From the NCBI RefSeq assembly GCF_030287445.1, contig NZ_JASVWB010000004.1, forward strand, positions 186,001 through 250,000: a stretch of 64,000 nt of DNA, in the 5' to 3' direction. Source of the DNA: Streptomyces sp. ALI-76-A (lineage in GTDB: Bacteria; Actinomycetota; Actinomycetes; Streptomycetales; Streptomycetaceae). Shown one piece after another: positions 8,648 to 17,771 of this stretch (the first letter of the stretch is position 1; the number at the start of each line of letters is the position of its first letter). Below the pieces are notes generated by a model, which saw only the letters and a program-made list of their open reading frames with translations, did not search any database and was not told where the DNA came from. The translations under genes and the position numbers were made by a program.

Positions 8648-8739
8648 GCAGGGCCGGGGCGGCGCCGGGTGTGCGGAACACGACGCGCGAGGTGCCCGGA
8701 CCGGTCTTTCGGGACGGCGGATCCGGGCACCCGGACCGC

Positions 8740-9063
8740 ATGGAGCACAGGAGCGAACATCAGCCGGCTCCCTCGACGGAGCACGCGGAGGAGTACGCGG
8801 TCGTCGAGCGGCTCGTACCGGCCTGGCTCGAGGAGACGGAGCGGCACGACGCCGCGGCGGCCCGCGAAGCCCGCGCCGGGTGGGAGCGGGGCTCGCTGCC
8901 GGCCGGGGCCGCCGAGGACCTCGCGCACTGGGTCACCGCCCGGGTCACCGACACGGGCTTCAACGAGGACGAGGGCCCCCACGTCGACGGTTCCGTCCGG
9001 ATCACCCCCGCGGACAAGGAGGCGGTCCACCGCTGGCTGACCGCACAGGGGCACCCGCTCTGA
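8740..9063 (+). CDS. Hypothetical acidic protein, 107 aa
   Basis: Small, charged, soluble protein rich in Glu, Ala and His with no membrane segment or cysteines. The C-terminal half (ITPADKEAVHRWLTAQGHPL) looks like a conserved helical cap. Third-position G/C bias supports coding. The ATG at 8740 lacks a strong ribosome-binding site. It is transcribed toward the catalase gene but separated by 230 bp, so probably independent. I do not recognise the family. Confidence 0.6.
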   Translation: MEHRSEHQPAPSTEHAEEYAVVERLVPAWLEETERHDAAAAREARAGWERGSLPAGAAEDLAHWVTARVTDTGFNEDEGPHVDGSVRITPADKEAVHRWLTAQGHPL

Positions 9064-9293
9064 CACCGGCCGGCCGGACGGGCCGCGACCAGGCAGGCGC
9101 CGAAACGCCGCCCTGGCCGCACCTGCCTTGCCGCACGCTGCCACAACCCGAAGATCCGGCCGATCCCGCGCGCGCGTGTGACGGAGCCCGCGCTCCGGGT
9201 ACCCGGAGCCTCCGGCTGTGACCGGCCGGTCGGCGACCGCCGCACGGTCCGGTCTCCTGTCACCGCAGCCACGAGTCGAAGGAGCCCACGAAC

Positions 9294-10952
9294 ATGACGG
9301 ACGTCTCGAGCAAGGGACCCGCCCCCGACGACGACCGTGAGGTGCTCACCAACCGGCAGGGGCACCCGGTCTACGACAACCAGAACCAGCGCACGGTCGG
9401 CGCCCGCGGCCCGGCCACTTTGGAGAACTACCAGTTCCTGGAGAAGATCAGCCACTTCGACCGGGAACGCATCCCGGAGCGCGTCGTCCACGCCCGCGGG
9501 GTGACGGCGTACGGCTACTTCGAGGCGTACGGGGCCTGGGGCGACGAGCCCATCAGCCGCTACACCAGGGCCAAGCTGTTCCAGGAGCCCGGCAAGCGCA
9601 CCGACCTGGCCGTCCGCTTCTCCACCGTCATCGGCGGCCGGGACTCCTCCGAGGCCGCCCGTGACCCGCGCGGTTTCGCCGTGAAGTTCTACACGGAGGA
9701 CGGCAACTGGGACCTGGTCGGCAACAACCTGGGCGTGTTCTTCATCCGGGACGCGATCAAGTTCCCGGACGTCATCCACGCCCTGAAGCCCGACCCGGTG
9801 ACCTTCGAGCAGCAGCCCCGGCGCATCTTCGACTTCATGTCGCAGACGCCCGAGGCGATGCACATGCTGGTCAACCTGTTCAGCCCGCGTGGCATACCGG
9901 CGGACTACCGGCACATGCAGGGATTCGGCGTCAACACCTACAAGTGGGTCAACGAGGCCGGCGAGACCAAGCTCGTCAAGTACCACTGGATGCCGAAGCA
10001 GGGCGTGCGCAGCATGACCGAGGAGGACGCCGCGAACGTCCAGGCGGAGGGCCTCGGCCACGCGACCAAGGACCTGTACGAGGCGGTGGGGCGCGGCGAG
10101 TACCCGGAGTGGGAACTGCTGGTCCAGATGATGGACGACCACGACCACCCGGAGCTCGACTTCGACCCGCTGGACGACACCAAGACCTGGCCCGAGCAGG
10201 AGTTCCCGCCCAAGCCGGTGGGCAAGATGGTGCTGAACCGGATGCCGGAGAACTACTTCGCCGAGAACGAGCAGATCTCCTTCGGCACCGGTGTCCTCGT
10301 CGACGGCCTGGACTTCTCCGACGACAAGATGCTCGTCGGCCGCACCTTCTCCTACAGCGACACCCAGCGCTACCGGGTCGGCCCCAACTACCTCCAGCTC
10401 CCGGTGAACCAGGCCAAGAACGCCAACGTCCGCACCAACCAGCGCGACGGCATGATGGCCTACCACCAGGACGGCGGAGGCGAGAACCCGGACGTCAACT
10501 ACGAGCCCTCGATCAGGGGCGGCCTGCGGGAGGCGGCGTATCCCACGCACGACGAGCAGGGGCCGGAGATCGTCGGGCGGCTCACCCGCAAGCGCATCCC
10601 CCGCACCAACGACTACCTGCAGGCCGGCCAGCGCTACCTGCTGATGGAGGACTGGGAGCGCGACGACCTGGTCGGCAACTTCGTCAACCTGCTGTCGCAG
10701 TGCGACCGGCCGGTGCAGGAACGTATGGTCTGGCACTTCCTGCTGGTCGAGAACGACCTGGGACTGAGGGTCGGTGAGGGGCTCGGCATCAGCCCCGAGG
10801 ACGTCGCCGGGCTCGAACCGCTGGCGTCCCAGGACCTGACCGACGAGGACCGCGAGCGTCTGGCCAACCTGGGCAAGAACCCGCCGCGGGACGTCGAGGG
10901 GCTCACCATGACCCACTGCGTCCCGGACGAGCGGCACGTGGTCACCAGGTAG
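9294..10952 (+). CDS. katA: Monofunctional heme catalase
   Basis: 552-residue cytoplasmic catalase converting hydrogen peroxide to water and oxygen. The distal histidine is in VVHARGV (H66), the distal asparagine in DLVGNN (N144), the heme neighbourhood RFSTV is at 108-112 and the proximal tyrosine is in [17 protein letters not shown]. The heme-domain spacing between H66 and N144 is 5 residues longer than in human catalase. The length suits a small-subunit enzyme with a slightly extended tail. AAGGAG precedes ATG 9294. Transcription probably ends at the hairpin 11057-11100. The symbol is assigned by family only. Confidence 0.95.
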   Translation: MTDVSSKGPAPDDDREVLTNRQGHPVYDNQNQRTVGARGPATLENYQFLEKISHFDRERIPERVVHARGVTAYGYFEAYGAWGDEPISRYTRAKLFQEPGKRTDLAVRFSTVIGGRDSSEAARDPRGFAVKFYTEDGNWDLVGNNLGVFFIRDAIKFPDVIHALKPDPVTFEQQPRRIFDFMSQTPEAMHMLVNLFSPRGIPADYRHMQGFGVNTYKWVNEAGETKLVKYHWMPKQGVRSMTEEDAANVQAEGLGHATKDLYEAVGRGEYPEWELLVQMMDDHDHPELDFDPLDDTKTWPEQEFPPKPVGKMVLNRMPENYFAENEQISFGTGVLVDGLDFSDDKMLVGRTFSYSDTQRYRVGPNYLQLPVNQAKNANVRTNQRDGMMAYHQDGGGENPDVNYEPSIRGGLREAAYPTHDEQGPEIVGRLTRKRIPRTNDYLQAGQRYLLMEDWERDDLVGNFVNLLSQCDRPVQERMVWHFLLVENDLGLRVGEGLGISPEDVAGLEPLASQDLTDEDRERLANLGKNPPRDVEGLTMTHCVPDERHVVTR

Positions 10953-10980
10953 GCGTGAGCGGGTGACGTGAGTCGCCGGG

Positions 10981-11079
10981 TCGCCCATACACGGGTGCGG
11001 GGCGCGGGCCATGTCGCCCATACACGGGTGCGGGGCGCGGGCCATGTCGCCCATACACGGGTGCGGGGCGCGGGCCATT
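10981..11079. repeat. Three tandem 33-bp repeats forming one arm of a terminator
   Basis: Units 10981-11013, 11014-11046 and 11047-11079 are identical except that the last base of the third is T instead of G. Bases 11-30 of each unit (ACGGGTGCGGGGCGCGGGCC) are the left arm of the hairpin at 11057-11100, so three copies of the left arm face one right arm. The units lie wholly between the convergent catalase and DoxX genes. Confidence 0.95.
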
Positions 11080-11100
11080 GGGCCCGCGCCCCGCACCCGT
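11057..11100. terminator. Bidirectional 20-bp perfect hairpin
   Basis: Arms 11057-11076 and 11081-11100 are exact reverse complements around a 4-base ATTG loop. It lies between the convergent catalase and DoxX-family genes and can end both transcripts. Confidence 0.85.
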
Positions 11101-11120
11101 TCCGGGTCGGTTCCCGTGCG

Positions 11121-11654
11121 TCAGACGGGCAGCTTGGCGCGGACCCGGCCGGCCGCGGTGGCGGGCCGTGCCGTGGCGCGCACCGAGCGGCGCACCAGGT
11201 GGGCGTCGCGGCGCAGACCGCGGGCCGTGTGGCGGCTGCGCCACCACACGGAGGGACGGCCGCCGGTGTCGTCGGCCGCGATGAGCAGACCACCGAGCAT
11301 CGACATGTTCTTCAGGAAGTGGATCCGCTGCTGGGCCCGCTCGGTGGGGTCCTCGGCCTCCCAGAAACGGTGGGCCGCCAGGGTGGTGGGCACGAGCGTG
11401 GCCGCGATGGCCAGGGCCGCCGGCCGGGGCACACGTCCCATGCCGAGCAGGGCACCCGCCACCACCTGCACGGCCCCGTTCAGCCGTACCACCTGCTCGG
11501 TGCGGTCCGGCAGCGCGGAGACACGCTCGGCGACCGGGCGTACGACCGGCTCGGCGACCGGGGCCACCTCCTTCGGGTTGCGGACGGAGTTCAGGCCGCC
11601 GGCGACGAACATGGAGGCGAGCAAGGGGCGGCCGGCCAGACGGAGAAGACTCAT
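11121..11654 (-). CDS. DoxX-family membrane protein
   Basis: 177-residue integral membrane protein with about four hydrophobic segments: residues 1-18 (LLRLAGRPLLASMFVAGG), QVVAGALLGM, PAALAIAATLVPTTLAAH and LKNMSMLGGLLIAADD. This is the DoxX/SURF4-like fold linked to thiol and redox homeostasis at the membrane. The C-terminal 45 residues are very Arg-rich and cytoplasmic. ATG 11654 follows AGGAGG. It is divergent from the SRPBCC gene. Confidence 0.88.
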   Translation of the reverse strand: MSLLRLAGRPLLASMFVAGGLNSVRNPKEVAPVAEPVVRPVAERVSALPDRTEQVVRLNGAVQVVAGALLGMGRVPRPAALAIAATLVPTTLAAHRFWEAEDPTERAQQRIHFLKNMSMLGGLLIAADDTGGRPSVWWRSRHTARGLRRDAHLVRRSVRATARPATAAGRVRAKLPV

Positions 11655-11860
11655 GGACCCTCCTGGGACGTTCGGATGTCGGACAGGGACAACGCTGCGG
11701 GGGCCGGGTTCCCCGCCGGAGGCCGGCTCATTCGACGCCCCGGCGGCGGACACGGACGGCCGACGGCCGATCCGGTCGCCGCCGGGGCCGATCCGGTTCG
11801 GTTCCGGCAGACCGGGAACGCGTCCTGCCGAACGCCACGACCGGACGGACGGTGGACCCC

Positions 11861-12274
11861 ATGACCGAGTACGAACGTTCCCGTACGATGCCGGCGCGGC
11901 CCGAGCAGATCTTCGACCAGGCGGCCCACGTGGACCAGCTCGACGAGTGGCTGCCGGGCACGCTGCACGTGCGCGCCGGCGACCCGCCGGCCGTCACAGT
12001 CCACGAGGACCGCCACGGCGAGGACACCCGCGCCCTGTTGCAGGCCCGGCCCGAGCAACTGCGCCTCGAATGGGGCACCCGCGACCAGGGCAGCTACGCC
12101 GGATGGCTCCAGGTCGCCGGCCTCGACAGCGGGGCCAGCGAGGTGACCGTGCACCTGTCGTTCTTCGACGCCGGCCACGATCCGGGCCGACAGGCCGTGC
12201 ACGACGCCCTGGACAGCAGCCTGCGGCGGCTGGAGGAGCAGGTCCGGCTGCACGTCGACGACACGGCGGACTGA
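11861..12274 (+). CDS. SRPBCC / polyketide-cyclase-like protein
   Basis: 137-residue START-fold protein: an N-terminal strand MTEYERSRTMPARPEQIFDQ followed by the WLPG turn and a terminal long helix (DALDSSLRRLEEQVRLHV). These bind hydrophobic ligands; in streptomycetes the small stand-alone members are usually of unknown role. ATG 11861 is preferred; GTG 11852 in frame would add three residues. It is monocistronic. Confidence 0.82.
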   Translation: MTEYERSRTMPARPEQIFDQAAHVDQLDEWLPGTLHVRAGDPPAVTVHEDRHGEDTRALLQARPEQLRLEWGTRDQGSYAGWLQVAGLDSGASEVTVHLSFFDAGHDPGRQAVHDALDSSLRRLEEQVRLHVDDTAD

Positions 12275-12428
12275 CCGGCACCGTCCGCCCGGCGGTCGCC
12301 CGGACCGCCGGGCGCGAGGACGGGCGCGGGGCGCGGGCGTCGCGCGGACGGGCCCGGGCCGCGGGCCGGTCGCGAGAGGGATCCCAGGTCGCGGGACGGA
12401 CCGCCGGTGACCGGCCCCGCCGTGCCGC

Positions 12429-12980
12429 TCACCGGCCGGGCGCGTCCGCTCGCTCGGCGGCGGGCCGCCGCTCGTCCCTCAGAGCCTGGTCCATGTAGCG
12501 CAGCCGGCGGATCTGGACGTGGCCGAACCAGGCGAGCCAGGCCAGGAAGACCCCGCTGAGCAGGGCTATGCCCACGCTCGCCCGCGGCTGGGCCGTGAGC
12601 GCCGTGCCGGCCACGACCATGGCGACGAGCACGAACAGCATCACCAGCGCGGCCCGCCGGTGACGGGTGCGGTGCAGCCGCTGCCCGACCAGCTCACGCA
12701 TCGCCCGCCGTTCCTCGGGGGCCGACGGCACATCGCCCTTGCGCAGCTTGGCGTCCAGGGAGACGACGTCCGCGGACGAGCCCCCGATCGCACGCTTCTC
12801 CCGGGAACGGACGACTACCAGGACTATCACCCCGCCGATCGACGAGACGGCGAGCCGCAGCAGCACCGACCCCACCGAGCTGCCCGGAAAGAGCACCAGG
12901 ACGACCGCGGCGGCGCACAGGACGGACAGCACGACCTGGAGCCACAGGTTCCTGGCCAGCAGTAAGTTGACCTTCTCCAC
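12429..12980 (-). CDS. Integral membrane protein, four predicted segments
   Basis: 183-residue membrane protein. Hydrophobic segments lie at about residues 13-31, 36-56, 111-128 and 137-152, with a charged cytoplasmic loop (residues 58-108) rich in Arg and Lys between the two pairs. No family is recognised. It starts 15 bases after the stop of the small membrane protein gene at 12996-13256, so the two form an operon. Confidence 0.8.
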   Translation of the reverse strand: MEKVNLLLARNLWLQVVLSVLCAAAVVLVLFPGSSVGSVLLRLAVSSIGGVIVLVVVRSREKRAIGGSSADVVSLDAKLRKGDVPSAPEERRAMRELVGQRLHRTRHRRAALVMLFVLVAMVVAGTALTAQPRASVGIALLSGVFLAWLAWFGHVQIRRLRYMDQALRDERRPAAERADAPGR

Positions 12981-12995
12981 GGATACCGCCTCCGG

Positions 12996-13256
12996 CTAGA
13001 GCCGCGTCCGGCGCCGGATCGCCGCGACCCGCAGGGCCAGCGCGACGGCCAACAGCACCCAGGCCACCGCGCAGTACGCCCACGCCGTCACGCCACGCGC
13101 GAGGCCCACGGCGCTCCACACCGCCCACAGGGCGAGCACCACACACAGGGCCGTCCAGGCGATGTCCGCGACGCGCGTGCGCAGTTGCCCGCGCTGCCTG
13201 GTCCCCGGTTCCAGTGTGCCGAGGCCGGTGCTTCCCGGCTCTTCCCTCACCGTCAC
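12996..13256 (-). CDS. Small membrane protein, 86 aa
   Basis: 86-residue protein with two hydrophobic segments (IAWTALCVVLALWAVWSAVG and AYCAVAWVLLAVALALRVAA) and a short basic tail. GTG 13256 follows GGGAAGGG. It is co-transcribed with the downstream four-segment membrane protein. Function unknown. Confidence 0.7.
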   Translation of the reverse strand: MTVREEPGSTGLGTLEPGTRQRGQLRTRVADIAWTALCVVLALWAVWSAVGLARGVTAWAYCAVAWVLLAVALALRVAAIRRRTRL

Positions 13257-13405
13257 GAGCCCTTCCCTTCCCTCGCACGTCTGTGGAACTCCCGTGTACC
13301 CGACGGGCTGTCCACCATGCGGACGCGGCCGCCGGCCCGCCCGGCCGACTGTCCGTCCGGGGCCGTTCGTTCGGGGCCGTCCGTTCGGGGTTTCCAAGAT
13401 CTCGT

Positions 13406-13437
13406 AGGAGGTTTCTGTGAATTTCCGGGACGGTTGA
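13406..13437 (+). other. Possible six-codon leader ORF (VNFRDG) with strong ribosome-binding site
   Basis: AGGAGGT at 13406-13412 is the best ribosome-binding site in the region and is followed 4 bases later by GTG and only six sense codons before TGA (13435-13437). It sits 76 bases before the start of the large DUF1996 gene, in sequence of lower GC than its surroundings. It could be a translated leader controlling the downstream gene, or a chance match. Confidence 0.35.
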
Positions 13438-13513
13438 ACACCTGGGGACCGGCGTGCGTATGGGGCGGGGGATTTCCATGTTCGACCGGTCGACAGGCGC
13501 AGGAGTTACTTCC

Positions 13514-15613
13514 GTGGGACGCAACAGGCGCAGACGCCCGACAGGCGCACGACGTGCGACCTTTGCCGCAGTGGCACTCATGGTGGGTGGTGGTGGATTG
13601 GTAGGCGTCAATGTGTACGCGTCCGCCACCGAGGGAGGCGAGGGCGAGGGGCAGCCGGGTGCGCAGGCTCCGCGAGCCGCCACCATCGACTGCCCGGACG
13701 TCGGCGCCGAGTTGACGACCGTGCCGGACGAGGCGCGGGTGGACGTCGACAAGGAACTCGCCTTCCTGGACCAGCAGATCGCCGAGGCCTACCAGCGGCT
13801 CCAGGACCCGGCGACCGCCGCGCGGTTCAGCAGTGACGACGCGGTCGCCGAGGGGATCACCGATCCGCTGGGCGAGGAGCGCGCCGCGACGATCGAGCGG
13901 ATCGCCGCCGCGATCGACCGTGTCGGGGACCGGCCGGAGGGGCTCGACACCCTCGCGCCCTGCACTCTGCGCAAGGCCGAGAACCAGGACGGCGGGGCGG
14001 ACGGCGGTCAGGAGCAGGGCGACGACGCCGAGGGCGGGCAGGGCCAGGACGGCGGCCAGCAGGGCAACGGCGGTCAGGCCGGCAACGGTCCCGTCGCCGG
14101 CGACTACGCCGACATCACCACCGTCCAGCCCGCCGCGCAGGGCCCGCAGGCCCAAGGGGGCGGCTCCCGGGGCACCTTCGCCACCAGTTGCGGAGTGAAC
14201 GAGAACGGCCTGTTCAACTCGGACAACGTGATCGTCGCCCCGGGCGTCTCCAACGGGGCCCACCACTTCCACGACTACGTCGGCAACCAGTCCAACGACG
14301 CCTTCGCGAGCGACGACGACCTGGCGAACGCCGAGACGAGTTGTGCGGACCAGGATGACAAGTCCTCTTACTTCTGGCCCGTGCTGCGGTTGCAGAACGG
14401 CACCCAGGAGCAGGACGCCGACGCCCCCGGCGGCGGTATCGAGGGCAACGCCGGTGAGATCGTCACCCCCAAGCAGGCCACCCTCACCTTCGTGGGCAAC
14501 CCGCGCGGCAAGGTCACGGCCATGCCGCGGCTGCTGCGCATCATCACCGGCGACGCCAAGGCGTTCGTCAACGGAACCGCCAATGCCAACGCGTCCTGGA
14601 GCTGCACCGGGTTCGAGGACCGGCAGCTGAAGGACAAGTACCCGCTGTGCCCGCAGGGCAGTGACGTGGTGCGCACCTTCAAGTTCCAGAGCTGCTGGGA
14701 CGGACGCAACATCGACAGCGCCAACCACCGTACCCACGTGGCGTTCGCGCAGGCGGACGGCTCCTGCCCGGCCGGCTTCCAGGCCATCCCGCAGCTGGTG
14801 CAGCGCATCGTCTACGACGTCGACGCGCCGAGCCTCCAGGACGGTGGCCGCACGACCCCGCTGTTCGCCGTGGACTCCTTCCCCGAGCAGCTGCACAAGC
14901 CCGTCACCGACCACGGCGACTTCATCAACGTCTTCGGTGAGGACCTGATGGCGGAGATGGTCGACTGCATCAACGACGGCCGCAACTGCGACGCGGGCGC
15001 GGGCGGTGGTGACGCCGGTGGTGACAACGGTGGTGACAACGGTGGTGACGCCGGTGGTGACAACGGTGGTGACGCCGGTGGTGACAACGGTGGTGACAAC
15101 GGTTCCGGCGGAGGCGGGGACCAGGGCTCCGGCGGGGGCGAGGAGCCGACGGAGGAGCCCACCGAGGAGCCGACGCAGCAGCCGACGCCGCCCGCCTCGG
15201 ACGCCCCGGACGAGGGGAACGGGAACGCCGAGCCCGGTGGCGCGGGCGACGAGGAGACCGCGCTGCCCCCGGCCGCAACGCCGGGCGCCGGCGCGCCGCA
15301 GGACGACTCGCCGGTCGAACCCGGCCGCGACGACCCCAAGGTCTACACCTCCCCCTCGACCGCCCCGACCGCGGACGCCGCGCCGACCGAGCCCGGCAAC
15401 GAGGTCGAGGCCCAGGACATCGGCGAGGCGGTCACCGCGGGACCGACGGTCGGTGCCGTGGCGCAGCCTTCCGGCGGCGCGCGGACCGAACCGCAGGCGG
15501 TCGGCGGCAACCTCGCCGAGACCGGCACGCAGCTGTGGCCGGCCGCAGCCGGAGGAGTACTGCTGATCTGCGGTTTCGTACTGTTCATGCGCAGCAGGCG
15601 CGGATCCGCGTGA
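13514..15613 (+). CDS. Large secreted DUF1996 protein with sortase-like tail
   Basis: 699-residue exported surface protein. A basic N-terminus and hydrophobic stretch ([19 protein letters not shown]) make the signal peptide. Residues about 150-215 are a Gly/Gln/Asp-rich linker, followed by a DUF1996 domain with its typical [19 protein letters not shown] and FKFQSCWDG motifs and several cysteines. A GGDN/GGDA repeat (15005-15100) and a Pro/Thr/Glu-rich stalk then lead to LAETG, a hydrophobic segment and MRSRRGSA: an LAxTG sortase signal of the class E type. GTG 13514 is chosen for AGGAG 8 bases before it; GTG 13454 is an alternative. DUF1996 function is unknown; fungal and actinobacterial members are secreted. 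Confidence 0.88.
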   Translation: MGRNRRRRPTGARRATFAAVALMVGGGGLVGVNVYASATEGGEGEGQPGAQAPRAATIDCPDVGAELTTVPDEARVDVDKELAFLDQQIAEAYQRLQDPATAARFSSDDAVAEGITDPLGEERAATIERIAAAIDRVGDRPEGLDTLAPCTLRKAENQDGGADGGQEQGDDAEGGQGQDGGQQGNGGQAGNGPVAGDYADITTVQPAAQGPQAQGGGSRGTFATSCGVNENGLFNSDNVIVAPGVSNGAHHFHDYVGNQSNDAFASDDDLANAETSCADQDDKSSYFWPVLRLQNGTQEQDADAPGGGIEGNAGEIVTPKQATLTFVGNPRGKVTAMPRLLRIITGDAKAFVNGTANANASWSCTGFEDRQLKDKYPLCPQGSDVVRTFKFQSCWDGRNIDSANHRTHVAFAQADGSCPAGFQAIPQLVQRIVYDVDAPSLQDGGRTTPLFAVDSFPEQLHKPVTDHGDFINVFGEDLMAEMVDCINDGRNCDAGAGGGDAGGDNGGDNGGDAGGDNGGDAGGDNGGDNGSGGGGDQGSGGGEEPTEEPTEEPTQQPTPPASDAPDEGNGNAEPGGAGDEETALPPAATPGAGAPQDDSPVEPGRDDPKVYTSPSTAPTADAAPTEPGNEVEAQDIGEAVTAGPTVGAVAQPSGGARTEPQAVGGNLAETGTQLWPAAAGGVLLICGFVLFMRSRRGSA
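15005..15100 (+). repeat. Eight 12-bp repeats encoding GGDN/GGDA
   Basis: Eight consecutive 12-base units of the form GGTGGTGAC plus AAC or GCC lie inside the DUF1996 gene and encode a 32-residue Gly-Asp spacer before the stalk. Copy-number change here would leave the frame intact. Confidence 0.95.
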
Positions 15614-15636
15614 GTCGCTGACGGGGGCGGCGTTCA

Positions 15637-15668
15637 CTCCCACGGATCAGTAGCCCGAGCCGTGGGAG
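15637..15668. terminator. 9-bp hairpin after the DUF1996 gene
   Basis: CTCCCACGG (15637-15645) and CCGTGGGAG (15660-15668) pair perfectly around a 14-base loop in the 70-bp gap between the DUF1996 and GH25 genes. It could be a weak terminator or attenuator. Confidence 0.5.
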
Positions 15669-15683
15669 CGGGTCGCGGTTCAG

Positions 15684-16523
15684 ATGGATCCCGTGCACAT
15701 ATCCATCACCGCGGCCCTGAGCCGCTCCCGTCTCCTGGCGGCCGGCGCCCTGCTCGCCGCCTGTTCCGTCCACCTCCCCCCGCCCGCCGCCTCCGCGGCG
15801 GGCGAACCCACCACCCCCGCCCGCGGTTCCGCCTTCATGGGCATGGGCGTCCTCGCCCACGACGGCCGCGGCGGCGTCCCCGCCGCCACCCGGGCCACCC
15901 AGACCGAGGGCGTGGACGTCGCCAGCTACCAGGGTGACGTCGCCTGGCCGACCCTGTGGAACAGCGGGGTCCGCTGGGCCTACGCCAAGGCGACCGAGGG
16001 CACCTCCTACCGGAACCCCCGCTTCACGCAGCAGTACGGCGGCTCGTACGGCGTGGGCATGGTCCGCGGGGCGTACCACTTCGCGACCCCGGACACCGCC
16101 GGCGGCGCCGCCCAGGCCGACTACTTCGTCGACCACGGCGGTGGCTGGTCCAGGGACGGCAGGACGCTGCCCGGCGCCCTCGACATCGAGTGGAACCCGT
16201 ACGGCGGCGCCTGCTACGGCAAGTCGCAGAGCGCGATGACCGCCTGGATCCGTGACTTCCTGGACCGCTACAAGGCGCGGACCGGACGGGACGCCGTCAT
16301 CTACACGGCCACCAGCTGGTGGACCCAGTGCACCGGCGACTACGCCGGCTTCGCCTCCGCCAACCCGCTGTGGATCGCCCGCTACGCCTCGACCGCGGGC
16401 ACGCTGCCGACCGGCTGGAACACGTACACGATGTGGCAGTACACCTCCACCGGCCCGACCGTCGGCGACCACGACAAGTTCAACGGGTCCACCGACAGGC
16501 TCCGGGCACTCGCCGATGGCTGA
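15684..16523 (+). CDS. Secreted GH25 muramidase (lysozyme)
   Basis: 279-residue exported hydrolase cleaving the MurNAc-GlcNAc bond of peptidoglycan. A signal peptide with SRSRLLAAGALLAACS is followed by the GH25 domain: EGVDVASYQGDVAW (catalytic Asp region), AYAKATEGTSYRNPRF, YHFA and the catalytic ALDIEWNPYGG. The pattern is that of Streptomyces cellosyl-type lysozymes. The Leu-Ala-Ala-Cys in the signal could be a lipobox, so membrane anchoring is possible. Its stop overlaps the next gene by 8 bases. Confidence 0.92.
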   Translation: MDPVHISITAALSRSRLLAAGALLAACSVHLPPPAASAAGEPTTPARGSAFMGMGVLAHDGRGGVPAATRATQTEGVDVASYQGDVAWPTLWNSGVRWAYAKATEGTSYRNPRFTQQYGGSYGVGMVRGAYHFATPDTAGGAAQADYFVDHGGGWSRDGRTLPGALDIEWNPYGGACYGKSQSAMTAWIRDFLDRYKARTGRDAVIYTATSWWTQCTGDYAGFASANPLWIARYASTAGTLPTGWNTYTMWQYTSTGPTVGDHDKFNGSTDRLRALADG

Positions 16524-16803
16524 GCACACGACGCACGCGTTCGAGGAGCTGGTGGCGAAACAGCGTGCGGCGGACCAGGCGCACAACCGGGTCGAAGAAC
16601 TGCGGCACTCGTTCGGCCCGCCCACGGAGCACCTGTGGACCCAGCAGCAGACCGCCACGTACGAGACCGCGTTGCGTGCCTGGCGCGACCTGGACCGTGA
16701 CGCCCGGTCCACGCTGGCGGAGTACGCGAAGGAGCGGGGCCGCCCGCGGCAGGAGGTCCAGGCGGACGTGGAGGCGGCTGTGCGGCGACGGGAACCGGAG
16801 TAG
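16516..16803 (+). CDS. Small coiled-coil-like protein, 95 aa
   Basis: 95-residue soluble, strongly helical and charged protein (AFEELVAKQRAADQAHNRVEELRH; TALRAWRDLDRDARSTLAEY). ATG 16516 overlaps the end of the lysozyme gene by 8 bases, so translation is likely coupled. No known family; the coupling suggests a cytoplasmic partner of the same regulon. Confidence 0.7.
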   Translation: MAEHTTHAFEELVAKQRAADQAHNRVEELRHSFGPPTEHLWTQQQTATYETALRAWRDLDRDARSTLAEYAKERGRPRQEVQADVEAAVRRREPE

Positions 16804-16923
16804 CCCGGGGCCGCCGTCCCAGGCGCCGTCCTTGTTGCGGTATCGGCAACTTGGATTGCTCCGGCGGCCCGTCACGGCGGAGGCTTCCCGTGATGACCCG
16901 TCGTGTTCCGTGCAGGAGGCGCC

Positions 16924-17562
16924 ATGCATCCCATCCGTCCGACCCGGGCCGCCGAGTTCTGGGAGGCCCGTTACCAGGGCGGTGGCCGTATCTGGAGCGG
17001 CCGCCCCAATCCGCTGCTCGTGCGTGAGGTGAGCGACCTCGCGCCGGGCAGCGCGCTCGACCTGGGCTGCGGTGAGGGGGCCGACGCGGTGTGGCTGGCC
17101 TCGCGCGGCTGGCGGGTCACGGGAGTCGACGTCTCCCGTACGGCCCTGGACCGCGCGGCCGGCCACGCCGCCGACGCCGGAGTCGGCGACCGCGTCGTGT
17201 GGGAGCGCCACGAACTGGGCGTGACGTTCCCCGAAGGGTCCTTCGACCTGGTCAGCGCCCAGTTCTTGCAGTCCCCGGTGCCGCTGGACCAGGACGGGGT
17301 GCTGGCGCGGGCGGCCGCCGCGGTGGCGCCGGGCGGCACCCTCCTCGTCGTCATGCACGCGGGATGGCCGTCGTGGCAGGAAGAGGCTCCCTTCGAAGCG
17401 GACTTCCCCACGCTCAAGGGCCTGCTGGCGGGCCTCGCGCTCCCGGACGCGGACTGGACCGTGCACACCCTCGAAACAGTGCGCAGGCCGAGCCTCTCCC
17501 CGGAGGGGACCGAGGGCCACCGCGACGACAACGTGTGGCGAATCCGGCGCGACGACAGCTGA
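16924..17562 (+). CDS. Class I SAM-dependent methyltransferase
   Basis: 212-residue methyltransferase. The SAM-binding motif I is ALDLGCGEGADAVWLA, with GVDVS as the acidic loop, and SAQFLQ and GGTLLVV as the later strands. The N-terminal FWEARY and SGRPNPLLVREV resemble the thiopurine-methyltransferase/TehB-like group acting on small molecules. ATG 16924 follows AGGAGGC. It is monocistronic and convergent with glpD. Confidence 0.9.
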   Translation: MHPIRPTRAAEFWEARYQGGGRIWSGRPNPLLVREVSDLAPGSALDLGCGEGADAVWLASRGWRVTGVDVSRTALDRAAGHAADAGVGDRVVWERHELGVTFPEGSFDLVSAQFLQSPVPLDQDGVLARAAAAVAPGGTLLVVMHAGWPSWQEEAPFEADFPTLKGLLAGLALPDADWTVHTLETVRRPSLSPEGTEGHRDDNVWRIRRDDS

Positions 17563-17771
17563 CGGACCGGCGCCCGGGGCGGCCCCCGAGGGCTTGGCGC
17601 CCGGACGGCCCGGTGTCTCAGCCCGCGTCCGACCAGTGACACCCGCGAGCCGGGCGCCCCACGACTCCCCAGGCCACGTGCCCTGATGGTGGTCTGGTGT
17701 CTCAGCTCGCGTACCGGCAGCCGCGCCAGGCGCCGGGCGCCCGGGGGTTACGGCGCCCGACGGCCCCGGCA

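Noticed and set aside
10981..11079. Possible CRISPR array
   Set aside because: Three units directly abut without spacers, have no cas genes nearby, and belong to a terminator.
17612..17712. 17-base near repeat (GGTGTCTCAGC...) in the gap between methyltransferase and glpD
   Set aside because: Two copies match at 16 of 17 positions but have no symmetry, hairpin or gene relation that supports a function.
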